Assembly: GCA_047612385.1 (NCBI GenBank)
Contig: JBLGAR010000003.1
Coordinates: 1-64,000, forward strand
Origin: JBALVT01 sp047612385
Lineage (GTDB): Bacteria; Pseudomonadota; Gammaproteobacteria; Pseudomonadales; Halieaceae
Direction of reading: 5' to 3'
Length of the DNA: 64,000 nt
Shown piece by piece: positions 44,807-53,604 of the stretch (position 1 is its first letter; each line of letters opens with the position of its first letter). The notes under the pieces were generated by a model. It saw only the letters and a program-made list of their open reading frames with translations, searched no databases and was not told where the DNA came from. A program made the translations under genes and the position numbers.

Positions 44807-46027
44807 TTAAATAACTGAGCCCAGCATGAAAATAGGTAGGTACATAGCGATCATCAAGCCACCGACTAGCACACCCAAAATCGACATGATAATAGGCTCC
44901 ATCAAGGAGCTTAGGCTATCTACCGAGTTGTCGACAGCGTCTTCGTAGTGATTGGCCACTTTATCTAACATCTCGTCCAGGGCGCCAGCTTCCTCGCCAA
45001 TAGAAACCATTTGCAGCAACATGTTTGGAAACAGGCCTGTGGATTTTATGGCGTTATACAAGGTTGTACCTGTTGTTACATCATCGCGGATCTGTCTAAT
45101 CGCTTTGGCGTAAACCGAATTACCTGCGGCTCCGGCTGTAGAGTCAAGTGCTTCAACCAGTGGTACACCGGCGGCAAAAGTCGTCGCAAGTGTGCGCGAG
45201 AATCTCGCAATGACCGAATTGAAAACAATGTCTCCAATTACGGGGGCTTTCAGCGCCAGTTTGTCGAGAAACTCAGCAAATGGGACCGAACGTGCCTTCA
45301 CCTCTTTGAATAAGTAAATCGCGCCGATTATGCCGGCCACTATTATGTACCACCAAGCCTGGGCAAATTCAGAGATGGCCAAAACAAATAAAGTAAAGGC
45401 GGGTAAGTCTGAACCAAAGCTGCTGAAGGTCTCAGCAAATTGTGGGACCACTTTAATTAGAAGTATTCCCGTTACAACCATTGCAACTACCACAACAGCA
45501 ATTGGATAGGTCATAGCCTTTTTGATTTTTGCTTTTAGTTGTTCTGTTTTTTCCTTGTAAGTTGCCACGCGATCCAGCATCACTTCCAGTGTTCCGGATG
45601 TCTCGCCTGAACTAACGAGACTGCAAAATAGATCGTCGAAATACTTCGGGTGTTTCTCCAGCGATACAGCCAGGCCGGTACCCGCCGCGACATCATTTTT
45701 AATCGTGTTGACGAGAGATCCCATGCTGGGGTTTTCCAGGCCATCTGCCACGATTTCAAAACTCTGTACCAGTGGTACACCTGCCTTCATCATCGTAGAC
45801 ATCTGCCGGGTAAAAATACAGATATCCATAGGCTTGATTTTTTTGCCACTGCTGCCGAAAAGCGGTTTGGATTTCTTGCGTACGCTCTTGGGCTTAATGC
45901 CCTGGCGTCGCAGTTGGGCCTTGGCCATCGATGAGCTTACAGCCTCTATCTCGCCTTTGCTGGTGCGGCCCTGTTTATCGGTCCCTGCCCAGGTGAACGT
46001 ACTGCCTCTGACTGCACTTGTTGCCAT
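44807..46027 (-). CDS. pilC: Type IV pilus inner-membrane platform protein PilC
   Basis: 406-residue protein with two T2SSF domains (about 70-190 and 275-395), each with hydrophobic helices; it couples the PilB motor to pilin insertion. FTRQMSTMMKAGVPLVQSFE and the repeated form FSRTLATTFAAGVPLVEALD show the internal duplication. ATG 46027 is preferred; a TTG at 46042 is in frame with AGGA close by. Confidence 0.97.
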   Translation of the reverse strand: MATSAVRGSTFTWAGTDKQGRTSKGEIEAVSSSMAKAQLRRQGIKPKSVRKKSKPLFGSSGKKIKPMDICIFTRQMSTMMKAGVPLVQSFEIVADGLENPSMGSLVNTIKNDVAAGTGLAVSLEKHPKYFDDLFCSLVSSGETSGTLEVMLDRVATYKEKTEQLKAKIKKAMTYPIAVVVVAMVVTGILLIKVVPQFAETFSSFGSDLPAFTLFVLAISEFAQAWWYIIVAGIIGAIYLFKEVKARSVPFAEFLDKLALKAPVIGDIVFNSVIARFSRTLATTFAAGVPLVEALDSTAGAAGNSVYAKAIRQIRDDVTTGTTLYNAIKSTGLFPNMLLQMVSIGEEAGALDEMLDKVANHYEDAVDNSVDSLSSLMEPIIMSILGVLVGGLMIAMYLPIFMLGSVI

Positions 46028-46068
46028 AATACTATCCGCCAATGTCCTGTGTTTTCATTAATTCGGGG

Positions 46069-47796
46069 TTAATCGGTAGTGATTCGATTGACTTCTTTGA
46101 GGCTGGTCTCGCCCCGGGCCGCTTTTTGTAATGCGGAACGCCGTAAATCGTTAAAACCTTCCTCTCTAGCGCGCTTGTCTATTTCGATGGAGTTTCCTTC
46201 CTCCATAATAATCCTGGCGATATCCGGAGTAATTTTCACCACTTCATAAACGCCAACGCGACCCTTGTAACCGTCATTGCAGAGTTTGCATCCTACGGGG
46301 TTCATCAAGGTTGCGCTCTCGAGCATCTCTTCGGTAAAGCCCTCTTTGAGTAAGGTTTCCTTGGGGACGTCGGTTGCAGGCTCACAACATTCCTTGCAAA
46401 GCCTCCGGGCGAGACGTTGTGCAATAATAAGGTTGACGGAGGTCGCCAGATTGAAAGCAGGTACGCCCATGTTGAGCATACGGGTAATGGTTTCTGCCGC
46501 ACTATTGGTGTGTAAAGTAGACATTACCATGTGGCCCGTTTGTGCCGCTTTTATGGCAATTTCCGCCGTTTCAAGATCTCGAATCTCACCTACCATGATA
46601 ATGTCGGGATCCTGACGCAGGAAAGAGCGCAGCGCCGCGGCAAAGTTCAGTCCCACCTTGGCATTAACATGAACCTGGTTGATACCTTCTAGATTGATCT
46701 CTACTGGATCCTCTGCCGTGGAAATGTTGAGTTCCGGGGTATTGAGCATATTCAGGCCCGTGTAGAGAGAAACCGTCTTACCCGACCCGGTAGGACCTGT
46801 TACCAAGATCATTCCCTGAGGTTGCTCCAGCGCATTCACGTACATGGCTTTTTGATCGGGCTCATAGCCGAGTGCGTCAATACCCATTTGCGCGCTAGAT
46901 GGGTCGAGGATACGCAAGACGATTTTTTCACCGAACAGCGTAGGGAGCGTATTCACCCGGAAGTCGATGGAGCGATTGCGGGAGAGCTTCATTTGTATGC
47001 GACCATCCTGAGGAACTCGTCGCTCAGAGATGTCCATCTGCGACATAACCTTCAATCGTGCCGACAGTCGCGGTGCTAAATTTTTGGGTGGCCTTACTAT
47101 CTCCTTCAAAATACCGTCAGTACGGTATCGAACCCGGTAAGTTTTCTCGTAGGGTTCAAAGTGTATATCCGATGCACCTTGCTTAATGGCATCGATAAGC
47201 ACCTTGTTGACGAAGCGCACGATGGGGGTTTCATCAATTCCCGCAGTGCCGTCGTCTTCGTCCGCCTGGTCGACGCCTGACTGGATATCAATATCATCGA
47301 GGTCACCAGAATCCAGGTCATCGAGTCCGTCACCCAAATTATCCTGTGATTCCATCCATTGTGTTATGGCATTGTTGAGGGCGTGTTCTTCGACCAAGAC
47401 CGCGTCGGTGTTAACACCCGTATGGAACTTTATCTCATCGAGTGCCGCCAGGTTCGTTGGATCTGAAACGGCAATGAATAGTCGGTTGCCGCGGTGAAAA
47501 AGCGGCAGCGCATGGTGCTTGCTTATAAGGCTGGCATCAACTAGCCCTTCCGGGAGGTTGGCTTGGTTGAAAGCGGTGATGTCAAATAGGGGAACACCGA
47601 ATTCCTGTGAGGCGACTTCAGCTAACCGTTGGCTGTCAATTTTACTGCTGCCAACCAGGTATTGAACAAAGGGTATCTTATCAGTGGACGCCGCTTTTTG
47701 AGCGTCGCTAGCTTCCTGTGCTGAAACTAAACCTTCAGCGACAAGTCTTCCTGCTAACCCGCTAAGCTGTCCAACCGCTTTGTCATTCATGTTCAC
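46069..47796 (-). CDS. pilB: Type IV pilus extension ATPase PilB
   Basis: 575-residue GspE-family hexameric ATPase powering pilus assembly. The N-terminal MshEN/T2SSE-N region (about 10-165) precedes the ATPase: Walker A VTGPTGSGKTVSLYTGLNML, Asp box region, Walker B DPDIIMVGEIRD, His box QTGHMVMSTLHTNSA. The tetracysteine zinc motif is CKECC ... CKLC. It is the first gene of pilB-pilC-pilD-coaE and is divergent from pilA. Confidence 0.98.
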   Translation of the reverse strand: MNMNDKAVGQLSGLAGRLVAEGLVSAQEASDAQKAASTDKIPFVQYLVGSSKIDSQRLAEVASQEFGVPLFDITAFNQANLPEGLVDASLISKHHALPLFHRGNRLFIAVSDPTNLAALDEIKFHTGVNTDAVLVEEHALNNAITQWMESQDNLGDGLDDLDSGDLDDIDIQSGVDQADEDDGTAGIDETPIVRFVNKVLIDAIKQGASDIHFEPYEKTYRVRYRTDGILKEIVRPPKNLAPRLSARLKVMSQMDISERRVPQDGRIQMKLSRNRSIDFRVNTLPTLFGEKIVLRILDPSSAQMGIDALGYEPDQKAMYVNALEQPQGMILVTGPTGSGKTVSLYTGLNMLNTPELNISTAEDPVEINLEGINQVHVNAKVGLNFAAALRSFLRQDPDIIMVGEIRDLETAEIAIKAAQTGHMVMSTLHTNSAAETITRMLNMGVPAFNLATSVNLIIAQRLARRLCKECCEPATDVPKETLLKEGFTEEMLESATLMNPVGCKLCNDGYKGRVGVYEVVKITPDIARIIMEEGNSIEIDKRAREEGFNDLRRSALQKAARGETSLKEVNRITTD

Positions 47797-48038
47797 TAGG
47801 TCCCTGTCTAGCCGATACTATTGCGAAGTGGTTTTTTGGCTATTTTGTGCTCGAGTATACGCATACCATGGTCGGGCTAATACCTTTGAACAACAGTAAT
47901 GTAATGATTTCTCACGATTTTTTGATTAGTTGTTGCCTGTATCACACCTACCTGCGGGACCGCATAAGAATTTGTTCCCTCCAGTGTCCTCGCCAACAAA
48001 ATTTCTGCATAACAGTGCGGTACCACTTTTGATATTTC
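47797..48038. other. Left part of the pilB-pilA divergent intergenic region
   Basis: The complete pilB-pilA gap is 481 bp. This left part must carry the pilB promoter (minus strand); TAGTAT in the region about 30 nt before the pilB ATG, read on the minus strand, is a weak -10 candidate. There is no credible gene here, only a short open frame without coding character. Confidence 0.35.
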
Positions 48039-48089
48039 AGTGACAAAATTTGTCACTATTGTAACTAGCGTGTCATTCTTAATTTGTCT
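48039..48089 (+). promoter_or_regulatory. Candidate PilR activator-binding sites upstream of pilA
   Basis: A near-perfect inverted repeat AGTGACAAA-A-TTTGTCACT (48039-48057) is followed by GTGTC at 48070-48074 and TTGTC at 48084-48088. The TGTC cores are at 48051, 48071 and 48085, about 100-150 bp upstream of the sigma54 promoter. P. aeruginosa PilR is known to bind repeated (C/G)TGTC elements upstream of pilA, so these are plausible activator sites. pilRS are not in the window. Confidence 0.5.
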
Positions 48090-48185
48090 TGGAGGTGGTT
48101 TCTCGGTAGTAAGAAAAATAAAGTATCCATATAAGTCATTGTATTAAAACAAGTTTTATAAAAAGCAGTGAGGCTAGTTCATTTG

Positions 48186-48200
48186 TGGCACGGTAACTGC
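48186..48200 (+). promoter_or_regulatory. Sigma54 (RpoN) promoter of pilA
   Basis: TGGCAC-GGTAA-CTGC: the -24 GG (48187-48188) and -12 GC (48199-48200) are separated by exactly 10 nt, the strict sigma54 spacing. Transcription would start near 48212, 66 nt before the pilA ATG. The stretch between the upstream sites and this promoter (48110-48170) is A/T-rich, as expected for a bendable region. Confidence 0.85.
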
Positions 48201-48277
48201 AACACGGACTGTGCCTGCATCGGTCCGCTCAACAACCCGGTACGCAAGAACGCTAACTTAAAATTGGAGTAGGAATT

Positions 48278-48748
48278 ATGAACACACAGAAGAACACACA
48301 ACAGGGTTTTACCCTTATCGAACTGATGATCGTTATTGCGATCATCGGAATTTTGGCAGCCATCGCATTGCCTGCTTATCAGGATTATACAATCCGAGCT
48401 AAAATGGCAGAGCCTATGGCTGCATTGGCTGAAGCAAAAACAACGATTTCTGAATACTATGCGACGCAAAGCAATACCTTCCCAACTTTGGCAAATTCAG
48501 GTTTGAATACTGACTTAGGTAAGAAAATTGCTGCATCTATTAAGTATACGAACAGCGTGGGCCGTATTGGCGTAACCATTGAAGAAGGCATAATACCAGG
48601 AGCAGCCGCATTGGTAGGTTTCTCGCTTTCCGCTGTCACTAGATCAGATGGGTCTATCATCTGGATATGCGGCACGACTTCTCAGGCTTCTGGTGTAACC
48701 TCAAACGTTGATGCTAAGTACTTGCCTTCGAGCTGCAGAGGCATCTAA
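48278..48748 (+). CDS. pilA: Type IV major pilin PilA
   Basis: 156-residue type IVa prepilin. The leader is ten residues ending in Gly10 (MNTQKNTQQG), cut by PilD before Phe11; the mature chain of 146 residues begins FTLIELMIVIAIIGILAAIA with the essential Glu5. The C-terminal disulfide loop runs from the Cys in WICGTT to SSCRGI, 21 residues between cysteines. The loop and the preceding region are rich in Ser and Thr. The protein does not end in Ser, unlike the pilins modified by TfpO in P. aeruginosa. TAGGA precedes the ATG. Confidence 0.98.
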   Translation: MNTQKNTQQGFTLIELMIVIAIIGILAAIALPAYQDYTIRAKMAEPMAALAEAKTTISEYYATQSNTFPTLANSGLNTDLGKKIAASIKYTNSVGRIGVTIEEGIIPGAAALVGFSLSAVTRSDGSIIWICGTTSQASGVTSNVDAKYLPSSCRGI

Positions 48749-48763
48749 TCGCACGATGCATGA

Positions 48764-48791
48764 AAAGCCCGGCTCTGCCGGGCTTTTTTTT
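48764..48791 (+). terminator. Intrinsic terminator after pilA
   Basis: Perfect 10-bp stem AAAGCCCGGC (48764-48773) / GCCGGGCTTT (48777-48786), 3-nt loop and eight or more T residues. It separates highly expressed pilA from the following membrane protein genes. Confidence 0.9.
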
Positions 48792-48912
48792 AGCTTTTTT
48801 TTCTCGTAATAGTTTATTATCTCCACTCCCGTAAGCTACTGTTTTTTTTTCTCAAAACAGAAAAATTCTAAGGTGTACAAGTATCCAAAGTTCGCGTTTT
48901 TATATTCGATAC

Positions 48913-50805
48913 TTGGTTGCCTTGAGTTTACTGACCTTTGGTGTCTACAGTCTGGGCTTTTCCGGAGAGCTACTTTTTGACGATCTTCCTAATCTGGCAT
49001 CAAATTCTTCGTTAAGGTTTGATGGCACCGTTGTCGACGCATGGAGAGTAGCGGCTTTAAGCTCCAATGCCGGTGTAACGGGGCGGCCAATCCCGATGTT
49101 CAGTTTTGCTGTGAATAGTGTTGTCTCAGGAGACATCTCTGCTTACGGCTTAAAACTGACTAATACCGTTATTCACGTCGCCATAGCCTGGCTAGTGTTC
49201 TTCCTGTCACGCCAACTCCTGCAAATTCACCCCCGGCGATTCGACGACTCCCAGCTTGGGCTGATAGCGCTTGCATCCGCGGCCATCTGGCTACTGCATC
49301 CGCTTCAGGTCTCTACGGTTTTGTATGCTGTTCAGCGCATGGCGCAACTGTCTACGTTTTTTGTGCTGTTGGGCCTGCTAGTGTTTGTCAGGTATCGACA
49401 ACAATGGGCGAGTGAAGGTGCGAATCCGGGAGATGTCCTGGCGGCATTGTTGTGGCTGGGAATAATCACCACTTTGGCGGTATACAGTAAAGAAAATGGT
49501 ATTTTGTTACCGGCGCTTGTTTTAGTTATAGAATTGGTTTTCTTTAAAGGGCAGTGGGCGGGTAGGACTATCTGGCCGAACAAAGTAGTCGTCAATTTCA
49601 TACTGGTTTTGGCTGCGATTACGTTTTTTGGGATATTTTTTTACGCTTTTGATTTTATCTTGGCCGGTTACACAATTCGAGAATTTACCTTGGAGGAGCG
49701 AGCTTTAACGCAGCTGCGAGTACTTTGGAGCTATCTCGGTTGGTTTTTCCTGCCAGATGTTAGCGCGATGGGGTTTCAACATGATGATATTCCTCTTTCG
49801 AGAGGATTATTGGATCCAGTGACGACCCTCTTGTCGTTGGCTGCCTGGCTAATAGTTTTGTCAGCGGGGTATTTTTACAGACAACGTTTCCCCCTGATTA
49901 TTTTTGCTCTACTGTTTTATCTAGTCGGGCACAGCATGGAGTCCGGTGTTCTCGCTCTGGAGATGGTTTATGAGCATAGGAACTATTTGCCCATAGTGGG
50001 TTTTTGCACACTTGCCGGTGCTGGTATTGTTGGGGTGGCATCTCGGTTCAATTTTAATCAGTATGTCTCGATAGGCTGTGTGAGCGCGATCTTGTTAGTT
50101 TTAATGCTGGTTCGGGTGTCGGCCTGGTCTGACAGTGAGAGGCTTAACTTTGTGAATCTTGAGAACCATCCGGATTCGCCCAGGACTAACTTCTTATATG
50201 CTGAAACCCTGTGGCAAAAGTACCACGGGGCATTGGCTGGCTCGGTGGAACAAGAGCAGGCAAAAGAACAATTGATTACAGCGCGTTATTATTTCCAAAG
50301 AACCTGGGAGTTGGATTCTCGCAGCCTTGCTGCCCTTATTATGCTGTACGACATTGATCAACAGTATTTCCCCAAACTCGGAGAAAAAGAAGATTGGCTG
50401 GGGAGGTTGGAGATTCTTCTTAGTGATCGGGTGTTGCAGGCGTCCGACTATAATGCGATAGACGCTCTCGTAGTCTGCGTCGCTGAGGGTGGGTGTCGAG
50501 TGGACTATGGTCGGATGATATCCATTTTTAAAATGCTTGAAAAACGTTATCCCAGATCGCTGCCTCTTTTGTCGAGCTTCTATACCTATATTCAAGCCAG
50601 CGGAGCCAGCGATGCGGAGCTTGAAGAAATCTGTAACAAAGCGCTGCTAATTAATCCTGCAAGTCGAGACTTTCTTGCCAAACTCTTGTCGCTTCGAATT
50701 CGTCAGGGAGATATCGGTGCAATGTATGATGTCGTTTCACACTGGATGGCCGCCGATACAGCTCGCCGAGATATATTACGGCTAAAAACTTTGTTTTCCA
50801 CATAG
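48913..50805 (+). CDS. GT-C-like polytopic membrane protein, candidate pilin glycosyltransferase (paralogue 1)
   Basis: 630-residue protein. The N-terminal two thirds hold about ten to twelve membrane helices, and the C-terminal third (about 430-630) is soluble and helical, TPR-like. Asp23-Asp24 (FDDLPNL) lie in the first external loop, where GT-C glycosyltransferases keep their catalytic acidic pair; a second HDDI, GRPIPMFSF and YEHRNYLP are further shared motifs. It is clearly paralogous to the next gene (AIWLL-P, VSTVLY-VQRM, SKEN, VGHS-ES, ALE). The TTG start is weak: no ribosome site, and it lacks 15 residues of the first helix relative to the paralogue. Oligosaccharide or sugar transfer to pilin is inferred from position and fold type only. 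Confidence 0.6.
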   Translation: MVALSLLTFGVYSLGFSGELLFDDLPNLASNSSLRFDGTVVDAWRVAALSSNAGVTGRPIPMFSFAVNSVVSGDISAYGLKLTNTVIHVAIAWLVFFLSRQLLQIHPRRFDDSQLGLIALASAAIWLLHPLQVSTVLYAVQRMAQLSTFFVLLGLLVFVRYRQQWASEGANPGDVLAALLWLGIITTLAVYSKENGILLPALVLVIELVFFKGQWAGRTIWPNKVVVNFILVLAAITFFGIFFYAFDFILAGYTIREFTLEERALTQLRVLWSYLGWFFLPDVSAMGFQHDDIPLSRGLLDPVTTLLSLAAWLIVLSAGYFYRQRFPLIIFALLFYLVGHSMESGVLALEMVYEHRNYLPIVGFCTLAGAGIVGVASRFNFNQYVSIGCVSAILLVLMLVRVSAWSDSERLNFVNLENHPDSPRTNFLYAETLWQKYHGALAGSVEQEQAKEQLITARYYFQRTWELDSRSLAALIMLYDIDQQYFPKLGEKEDWLGRLEILLSDRVLQASDYNAIDALVVCVAEGGCRVDYGRMISIFKMLEKRYPRSLPLLSSFYTYIQASGASDAELEEICNKALLINPASRDFLAKLLSLRIRQGDIGAMYDVVSHWMAADTARRDILRLKTLFST

Positions 50806-50823
50806 TGGGCCGATGAGTATCAA

Positions 50824-52716
50824 ATGATTAGTCGCAAACGAATCTTAGTCGTCGCGCAGTTTTCCGGCATCTTAGCGCTGTTGCTGTTCACCCTATGGGT
50901 CTATTGGCCTGGTCAGTATGGTCCACCTTTACTCGATGATAGAGGAAGCTTAACTAAGCTGGAGACGCTTGTTGAGGATCCCACTCGGGCGCGTGAATAC
51001 ATATTTGGAGACAAATCTGGTTTTTTGGGTCGTCCGGTTTCTATGGCAAGTTTTGTGCTTGAAAAGCTGTATTGGGATCGCGGCACCGCGGGCACCAAAC
51101 TCATTAACATGGGTCTTCATCTGTTCAACGGAGCACTTGTAGTTTGGCTGTTTAGCATGCTCCTGTCGCATCAGAAAATCCCCGCCTACCGCTGGTTTTC
51201 GCTGCTCGGAGCGGCTATCTGGCTGTTGTCTCCACTGTATGTCAGCACTGTCTTGTACATGGTGCAGCGAATGACCATTCTAGCGGCGCTCTTTATGCTT
51301 GCCGCTCTTGTCTTATATGTTTATTGGCGCGATGCCGTGGTGTCTCGACGCTTTTCATGGCATTACCTTATAGGGTTTGGATGCTGTACAGCGCTTGCTA
51401 TCTTTTCAAAAGAAAACGCAGTCATAGTGCTACCTGTTGCCATTGCCATGGAAGTTTTTTGGTTTCAGGGGCGCGATAGCGTCGGTACAGTGCACCGAGG
51501 TTTTCATAATTTTAGCGCTATATTGCTTGCGGCCGGTTCTTTTGGTGCAGTGGGAGCATTGTTCTACCTGGCGGACTGGATACAGGCGGGCTATACGCTA
51601 CGTCACTTTTCTCTGGCCGAACGACTGTTGACTGAAAGTAGAATTCTTTGGGACTACGTTGGCCAATTGTATATGCCCGAAAACCTTCGAATGGGCTTAT
51701 TTCATGACGACATCGTTGTTTCAAGCTCTTTGTTTACTCCAATTTCCACTCTGTATTCCGTTGTTGCATGGGCGCTGCTCGGGGTTGGTGTTCTGGTATT
51801 GTGCTATGCCCGAATTGCCTGGACATTGGTGTTCGCCGTGTCGTGGTTTCTGGTTGGGCACAGTATAGAATCGACCGTGTTGGCACTGGAACTCTACTTT
51901 GAGCATCGGAATTATTTTCCTGGAATAGGCTTAATTTTACTCCTTCTTTGTCTAGCGGGCATGCTATGTAAGCGCTATATACAGCTTACGGCGCCGATTC
52001 TAGTTATTTTTGGCTTTTACGTTCTTTGGTTGGCGCTGCAAACCAGTTCGCAGGTACAAATCTGGTCCAGTACCCCAATGCTTCGGTTGAATCATGTCAT
52101 TCATCATCCTGAGTCAGCTCGCGCTAACGAGGAGATGGCCATACAGTTGGCGGGTGTAGGTGCTGTATCGCCTGCCCTGGAGTTCTCAAAGAAATCAGGT
52201 GATTTGGATTGGCGTGCGCGAATAGGCGACCGGCAGCTGAGAGACCTGAGTTTGTATTGTTTGGCTAATGAAGCCGTGCCTGCAGATGCCTTCGATGTGC
52301 TGGGACAATCAAATCCTGAAAGACCATTCGCCATCGTCAGTATTTTTCACGGATTGACTAAGCTATTGCAAGGCGAGGGTTGTCCCAGCTTTGACAGACT
52401 GAAATTAGCAGATAGACTTGTTGAAATTTTCTTGTCTGATCCGCAAAATTCTCGAGCTTCGTCAAATCTTTTTATACTCCTGGCCAGTTTTGAGAATCAT
52501 TTATCTCGTTACGGCAATGCATTTGATTATATACAGCTGTCTTTGGCTGAGACGCCAGATGATACGCGGGCTCTATTAATGAAACTGCATTTCGCCACCG
52601 CATTAGGTAAAGTAGGTGATGCTGGCGAGGCGATCAAAATGTTACAAAAAAAGCGCGACGGGGGAACGTTGTCGAATGTTGACTTGCAGACCTTTGAACT
52701 GTATCTGGAGAACTAG
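50824..52716 (+). CDS. GT-C-like polytopic membrane protein, candidate pilin glycosyltransferase (paralogue 2)
   Basis: 630 residues, same layout as the preceding gene: first helix about 8-28, acidic pair Asp38-Asp39 (LLDDRGSL) in the first periplasmic loop, GRPVSMASF, VSTVLYMVQRM, SKENAVIV, LFHDDI, VGHSIESTVLALEL and FEHRNYFP, then a soluble helical C-terminal part (about 435-630). Overall identity to paralogue 1 appears moderate but covers the whole length, so this is an old tandem duplication. ATG start 18 bp after the previous stop; the GT2 gene abuts its own stop. The three genes probably form one operon. I do not recognise a characterised homologue with certainty. Confidence 0.65.
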   Translation: MISRKRILVVAQFSGILALLLFTLWVYWPGQYGPPLLDDRGSLTKLETLVEDPTRAREYIFGDKSGFLGRPVSMASFVLEKLYWDRGTAGTKLINMGLHLFNGALVVWLFSMLLSHQKIPAYRWFSLLGAAIWLLSPLYVSTVLYMVQRMTILAALFMLAALVLYVYWRDAVVSRRFSWHYLIGFGCCTALAIFSKENAVIVLPVAIAMEVFWFQGRDSVGTVHRGFHNFSAILLAAGSFGAVGALFYLADWIQAGYTLRHFSLAERLLTESRILWDYVGQLYMPENLRMGLFHDDIVVSSSLFTPISTLYSVVAWALLGVGVLVLCYARIAWTLVFAVSWFLVGHSIESTVLALELYFEHRNYFPGIGLILLLLCLAGMLCKRYIQLTAPILVIFGFYVLWLALQTSSQVQIWSSTPMLRLNHVIHHPESARANEEMAIQLAGVGAVSPALEFSKKSGDLDWRARIGDRQLRDLSLYCLANEAVPADAFDVLGQSNPERPFAIVSIFHGLTKLLQGEGCPSFDRLKLADRLVEIFLSDPQNSRASSNLFILLASFENHLSRYGNAFDYIQLSLAETPDDTRALLMKLHFATALGKVGDAGEAIKMLQKKRDGGTLSNVDLQTFELYLEN

Positions 52717-53589
52717 ATGTTGGACGTAACGATAATTATACCTGCGAAGAATGAAGAGCAGGGTCTGGCGCTACTTCTGCCGCGACTCAGGGAATCCTAT
52801 CCTGATGCGCCAGTGATTGTTGTGGATGATGGCTCTACTGATGGCACGGTCAGCGCGTGCACTGAAGCGGGAGTTTCCGTACTCTCCCATAGCTATTCAA
52901 AGGGTAATGGAGCCGCCATTAAGTCTGGCGCCAGAGCCGCTAAAACTGACTACCTCTTGTTTATGGATGGGGATGGGCAGCACGATCCGTCCGATATTGA
53001 GAAAATGATGGAAATGCTCGAGCAGGGTTTTGATCTTGTTGTGGGTTCTCGTAGCGGCCTTGATTCGCAGGCTAGTATTGCGCGCTGGAGTGCTAACGCT
53101 TTTTATAATCGTTTCGCCAGCTGGATGGTAAACCGTGATATCCCCGATCTGACTTCAGGCTTCCGCGCGGTCAATCGGAAAAAGTTCCTGAGTTTTTTAT
53201 ACTTGCTGCCAAATGGTTTTAGCTATCCCACTACCTCTACTATGGCATTTTTCAGGGCTGGGTACTCAGTGGGCTTCGTCCCTATAGCCGTGTCAAAACG
53301 CTTTGGTAAAAGCCATATCAATTGGCTGCGTGATGGGATACGTTTTTTTCTAATCATTTTTAAAATTGGTACCCTTTATTCGCCGCTAAAGATTTACTTT
53401 CCTGTATCCGTTATGACCTCTGGTCTGGGCGTAGTGAATTATCTGATGTCGTTTGCATCCGGATCTGCTCGATTTACCAATATGAGCACGATGCTTCTGC
53501 TCGGTGGAGTTATCATATTTTTAATGGGTCTATTATCAGAGCAGTTAACAAACCTGCAATATAAAGATACCGATTCCGAGACACTCTAG
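52717..53589 (+). CDS. GT2 glycosyltransferase, polyprenyl-phosphate sugar synthase type
   Basis: 290 residues. The GT-A domain (about 1-220) has IIIPAKNEEQGLALLLP, VVDDGSTDGT and the metal-binding DGDGQHDPSD (84-93), then DLTSGFRAVNR, all typical of dolichyl/polyprenyl-phosphate mannose or glucose synthases. Two C-terminal membrane helices (about 230-250 and 260-280) anchor it. Such enzymes load a sugar from a nucleotide donor onto polyprenyl phosphate, the donor type used by GT-C transferases. Its ATG touches the preceding stop, with GGAG upstream, so coupled function with the two GT-C-like proteins is a reasonable inference. Sugar identity cannot be read from sequence. Confidence 0.85.
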   Translation: MLDVTIIIPAKNEEQGLALLLPRLRESYPDAPVIVVDDGSTDGTVSACTEAGVSVLSHSYSKGNGAAIKSGARAAKTDYLLFMDGDGQHDPSDIEKMMEMLEQGFDLVVGSRSGLDSQASIARWSANAFYNRFASWMVNRDIPDLTSGFRAVNRKKFLSFLYLLPNGFSYPTTSTMAFFRAGYSVGFVPIAVSKRFGKSHINWLRDGIRFFLIIFKIGTLYSPLKIYFPVSVMTSGLGVVNYLMSFASGSARFTNMSTMLLLGGVIIFLMGLLSEQLTNLQYKDTDSETL

Positions 53590-53604
53590 CGTTCTTGGGC
53601 CTGC

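Noticed and set aside
47847..48032. Short plus-strand open frame in the pilB-pilA gap
   Set aside because: No ribosome site, odd composition and no homology pattern; the gap is best explained as regulatory DNA.
48749..48912. tRNA gene after pilA, as at the Pseudomonas pilA-nadC locus
   Set aside because: I looked for a T-loop GTTCRANNC with matching acceptor stem here and up to nadC and saw none.
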